DNA from: Streptomyces sp. NBC_00154
GTDB lineage: Bacteria > Actinomycetota > Actinomycetes > Streptomycetales > Streptomycetaceae
DNA: 64,000 bases
Assembly (NCBI RefSeq): GCF_026342835.1
Contig: NZ_JAPEMI010000001.1
Coordinates: 2,796,501-2,860,500, forward strand
Direction: 5' to 3'
Shown here: piece after piece, positions 63,844 to 64,000 of the stretch
How positions within the stretch are numbered: the first letter of the stretch is position 1
Layout: the number at the start of each line of letters is the position of its first letter
The notes under the pieces: generated by a model
The model's input: only the letters and a program-made list of their open reading frames with translations
The model's database searches: none
Told to the model about the DNA's origin: nothing
Made by a program: the position numbers and the translations under genes

Positions 63844-64000
63844 GTGTTCCCCATGTGGAGAAGGGGTCCCGCGGTGCAGAAGTCGTCACGCGGGGCCCAA
63901 GTGATCTAGGAGTCTGTTGGCTCGCGTGATTCTGACCTGTGTCCCCGGCGACGGTTATACGGCAGGTGAATGCTTTGCGCACGCTTTGCCAAGCCGCACC

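Overview
The window looks like chromosomal DNA of a Streptomyces or close relative. It is GC-rich, uses many GTG starts, and carries HspR/HAIR heat-shock control, SNF2/SWIM genes, DUF5994 and FG-GAP exported proteins, and tRNA-targeted elements with Streptomyces-type tyrosine integrases. The vertically inherited backbone appears to be aminotransferase, YbjN, clpB, PPOX oxidoreductase, hspR-dnaJ-grpE-dnaK, sugar transferase, EtfD-like Fe-S protein, Yip1 protein, phosphoribosyltransferase, dcd and tRNA-Gly(CCC). Two accessory regions interrupt or follow it.

Region 1 (about 1.5-14.0 kb) is an island that splits the resident aminotransferase gene immediately after its G-W-K-V-G segment. Its left module is a tightly overlapping operon: small membrane protein, N-6 DNA methylase, HsdS-like protein and a complete second aminotransferase that could replace the broken one. 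Its right module holds a pRiA4b ORF-3-like protein divergent from a SNF2 helicase/SWIM pair, then a frameshifted 3' relic of a third aminotransferase copy and a Uma2-type nuclease. No integrase is visible.

Region 2 (14.5-37.5 kb) is core genome. It has the clpB and dnaK heat-shock genes with HAIR operators, a small locus of an exported GWD-repeat peptide coupled to a shortened Rieske-like protein and divergent from two paralogous LuxR-type regulators, an EtfD-like electron-transfer protein, a decaying tandem array of FG-GAP genes, and dcd.

Region 3 (37.7-61.3 kb) is a tandem array of elements integrated at tRNA-Gly(CCC). The intact tRNA is followed by three further copies of its 3' part plus terminator, each with an integrase gene or remnant just to its right. 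Only the second integrase is intact. Cargo includes a phosphodiester glycosidase, a P-loop kinase-like protein, two DUF5994 proteins, an ice-binding/collagen-like chimera, a DUF899 protein, an IS1182-type insertion sequence, and two large exported FG-GAP proteins, one with a peptidoglycan-recognition amidase domain. Relics of tRNA-Arg, tRNA-Trp and tRNA-Ser attachment sites are scattered within and just beyond the array, so several element families have used this locus. Paired 7-mer repeats flank the tRNA-Gly att copies and look like integrase arm sites; their sequence matches at both ends of elements II and III but not of element I.

All assignments come from reading the sequence and recalled family knowledge; no database search was run.
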